Shown here: one piece after another, positions 62,746-64,000 of the stretch
How positions within the stretch are numbered: position 1 is the first letter of the stretch
Layout of the letters: the number at the start of each line of letters is the position of its first letter
Assembly (NCBI GenBank): GCA_964344255.1
Contig: CAYFMQ010000008.1
Span: forward strand, 78,148-142,147
Reading direction: 5' to 3'
Length of the DNA stretch: 64,000 bases
Origin: JAJFIE01 sp964344255
Lineage (GTDB): Bacteria; Pseudomonadota; Alphaproteobacteria; Rhodospirillales; Casp-alpha2
The notes under the pieces: generated by a model
Database searches by the model: none
What the model saw: only the letters and a program-made list of their open reading frames with translations
What the model was told of the DNA's origin: nothing
Translations under genes and position numbers: made by a program

Positions 62746-63889
62746 GTACCGTTTTGGCGAACCGTCCCTGACACTTTGGCAGAAAGTCTGGCATATCAAC
62801 TGGCTGTTTGTCCTGATCCTGATCGCCACGGCCGGTGTCGGCTTCGGCATGCTCTATTCCGCCGCAAACGGCAACCTGGACCCCTGGGCGTCGCGGCAGC
62901 TGATGCGCTTCGGCGTGGGTTTCCTGGCGATGCTGTTTATTGCGTTGATCGACGTGCGTATCTGGCTTCGTTATGCCTATGCCATATACGGGGTCGGCAT
63001 GATCCTGCTGATTGCCGTCGAATTTTCCGGTACCATCGGTATGGGCGCGCAACGCTGGATCGACTTGGGGGTCGTGACGATCCAGCCATCCGAGGTCATG
63101 AAGATCGCCCTGGTTCTCGCTCTGGCGCGGTATTTCCACGGCACCAGCCTGGATGACATCAAGAATCCGCTTTATCTGCTGAGCCCGCTTCTTCTGGTGT
63201 TCCTGCCGGCGGCGCTGGTCCTGCGCCAGCCGGATCTCGGTACGGCGATGATGCTGGTGTTGGGCAGTGGGGCGATCTTTTTCGCAGCCGGCGTGCGGTT
63301 GTGGAAGTTTGCCGTTGTTATCGTACTCGGCCTGGCAGCACTGCCCGTCGGATGGCAATTCCTGCATGCCTACCAGAAACAAAGGGTTCTGACGTTCCTC
63401 AACCCGGAAACGGATCCGCTAGGCGCAGGCTATCATATTATCCAGTCCAAGATTGCGCTCGGTTCGGGCGGTGTCTTCGGCAAGGGGTTCATGCAGGGCA
63501 CGCAAAGCCACCTGAGCTTCCTGCCCGAAATGCAGACGGACTTCATCTTCACCATGCTGGCGGAGGAACTGGGCATGATCGGGGCGTTGGGGCTGATCGG
63601 GCTTTATGCCATTATTCTCGTTTACGGCGTCATTTTCTCGGTCAGGTGCCGCAACCAGTTCGGCCGGCTGATCGCTATCGGCGTCACCATGACGTTCTTC
63701 CTCTATGTCTTCATCAACATCGCCATGGTAACGGGCCTGATCCCCGTTGTGGGCGTGCCGCTGCCCCTGATTTCCTATGGCGGTACGGCCATGCTGACGC
63801 TGATGATCGGGTTCGGGCTGCTGATCGGCGTGCATGTGCACCGTGATGTCCTGATTGGGCGGCGGGCCTCCGGCTCTGACATGGGGTAG
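62738..63889 (+). CDS. rodA: Peptidoglycan glycosyltransferase RodA
   Basis: This 383-residue SEDS-family protein has about ten helices and typical motifs: GAQRWIDLGVVTIQPSEVMKIALVLALARYF and LTFLNPETDPLGAGYHIIQSKIALGSGGVFGKG, then QTDFIFTMLAEELGMIG and VPLPLISYGGTAML. It polymerises lipid II for the lateral wall with PBP2. I chose the ATG at 62738 (GGAG upstream); it overlaps the mrdA stop by 8 bases. A longer frame from 62714 is less likely. Confidence 0.95.
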   Translation: MAKYRFGEPSLTLWQKVWHINWLFVLILIATAGVGFGMLYSAANGNLDPWASRQLMRFGVGFLAMLFIALIDVRIWLRYAYAIYGVGMILLIAVEFSGTIGMGAQRWIDLGVVTIQPSEVMKIALVLALARYFHGTSLDDIKNPLYLLSPLLLVFLPAALVLRQPDLGTAMMLVLGSGAIFFAAGVRLWKFAVVIVLGLAALPVGWQFLHAYQKQRVLTFLNPETDPLGAGYHIIQSKIALGSGGVFGKGFMQGTQSHLSFLPEMQTDFIFTMLAEELGMIGALGLIGLYAIILVYGVIFSVRCRNQFGRLIAIGVTMTFFLYVFINIAMVTGLIPVVGVPLPLISYGGTAMLTLMIGFGLLIGVHVHRDVLIGRRASGSDMG

Positions 63890-63967
63890 ATACGCAAACC
63901 GTCCTCGACAAACGCTTGCCACCTTGCTATATGGCTTGCCTCTGTACCGCCGGAACCGGCGGCTTGG

Positions 63968-64000
63968 GGGCGCATAGCTCAGTTGGTAGAGCAGCTGACT
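63968..64000 (+). tRNA. 5' part of a tRNA gene, possibly tRNA-Lys
   Basis: The window ends inside a tRNA. Bases 1-33 are visible: acceptor strand GGGCGCA, TA, D-arm GCTC-AGTTGGTA-GAGC, A26, anticodon-stem strand GCTGA, then C32 and T33. The anticodon is cut off. The GCTGACT segment is common in bacterial tRNA-Lys, so lysine is likely but not proven. Confidence 0.85.

Overview
The window looks like a chromosomal segment of an alphaproteobacterium, probably a Rhodospirillales-like or related marine lineage. The evidence is a circularly permuted (two-piece) ssrA gene, an alphaproteobacterial-type SspB, a PAS_5-family protein, and the order mrp, hflK-hflC, degP, serB, miaA, ilvB-ilvH-ilvC, leuA, mreB, mreC-mreD-mrdA-rodA. 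The family-level placement is inference. A run of 15 N inside hflK shows a draft or metagenome assembly. I see no insertion sequence, prophage, CRISPR array or replication origin.

1-10 kb is accessory and metabolic: the end of an amidinotransferase/DDAH-like gene, a PAS_5 protein, a flavin reductase, then a minus-strand operon (ferredoxin reductase, ferredoxin, SDR, hydroxyproline epimerase-like) divergent from a polyamine-type ABC transporter. 10-20 kb holds a YbjQ protein, an isochorismatase-like hydrolase, class I fumarase, sspB, ssrA, repeat-rich non-coding DNA, a histidine kinase, and glnK-amtB behind a near-consensus sigma-54 promoter. 20-35 kb carries nicotinamidase, a second kinase, thyA-folA, small enzymes, mrp, hflK-hflC, degP, a MATE exporter, serB and miaA. 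34.5-38.2 kb is ilvB-ilvH-ilvC, followed by two copies of a terminator-ended repeat that flank a small orphan gene. 38.8-41.7 kb has a TetR gene with three 15-bp operator-like dyads facing an NmrA-like/DUF4345 operon.

41.7-47.5 kb is a candidate quaternary-amine or acyl-CoA module: MttB-like methyltransferase, acyl-CoA dehydrogenase and SAM methyltransferase, divergent from a CaiB-type CoA transferase and a Nu-class-like GST, with a 19-bp palindrome in the shared promoter region. Then come a P-type ATPase with Na,K-ATPase-like core motifs, a third PAS kinase, an amidohydrolase, leuA behind a Leu-rich leader ORF, and the rod-shape cluster. That cluster is split by a LysE-type exporter and a TauD-type dioxygenase. 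The window ends inside a tRNA gene.

The most unexpected signals are regulatory. A TATAC-N4-GTAT dyad lies upstream of all three histidine kinase genes. A leucine attenuator-like leader precedes leuA. Two 60-bp nested palindromes share the same terminal hexamers, and a 95-bp unit ending in a terminator is duplicated after ilvC. The functional modules at 1-10 kb and 41-47 kb are inferred from neighbourhood only.
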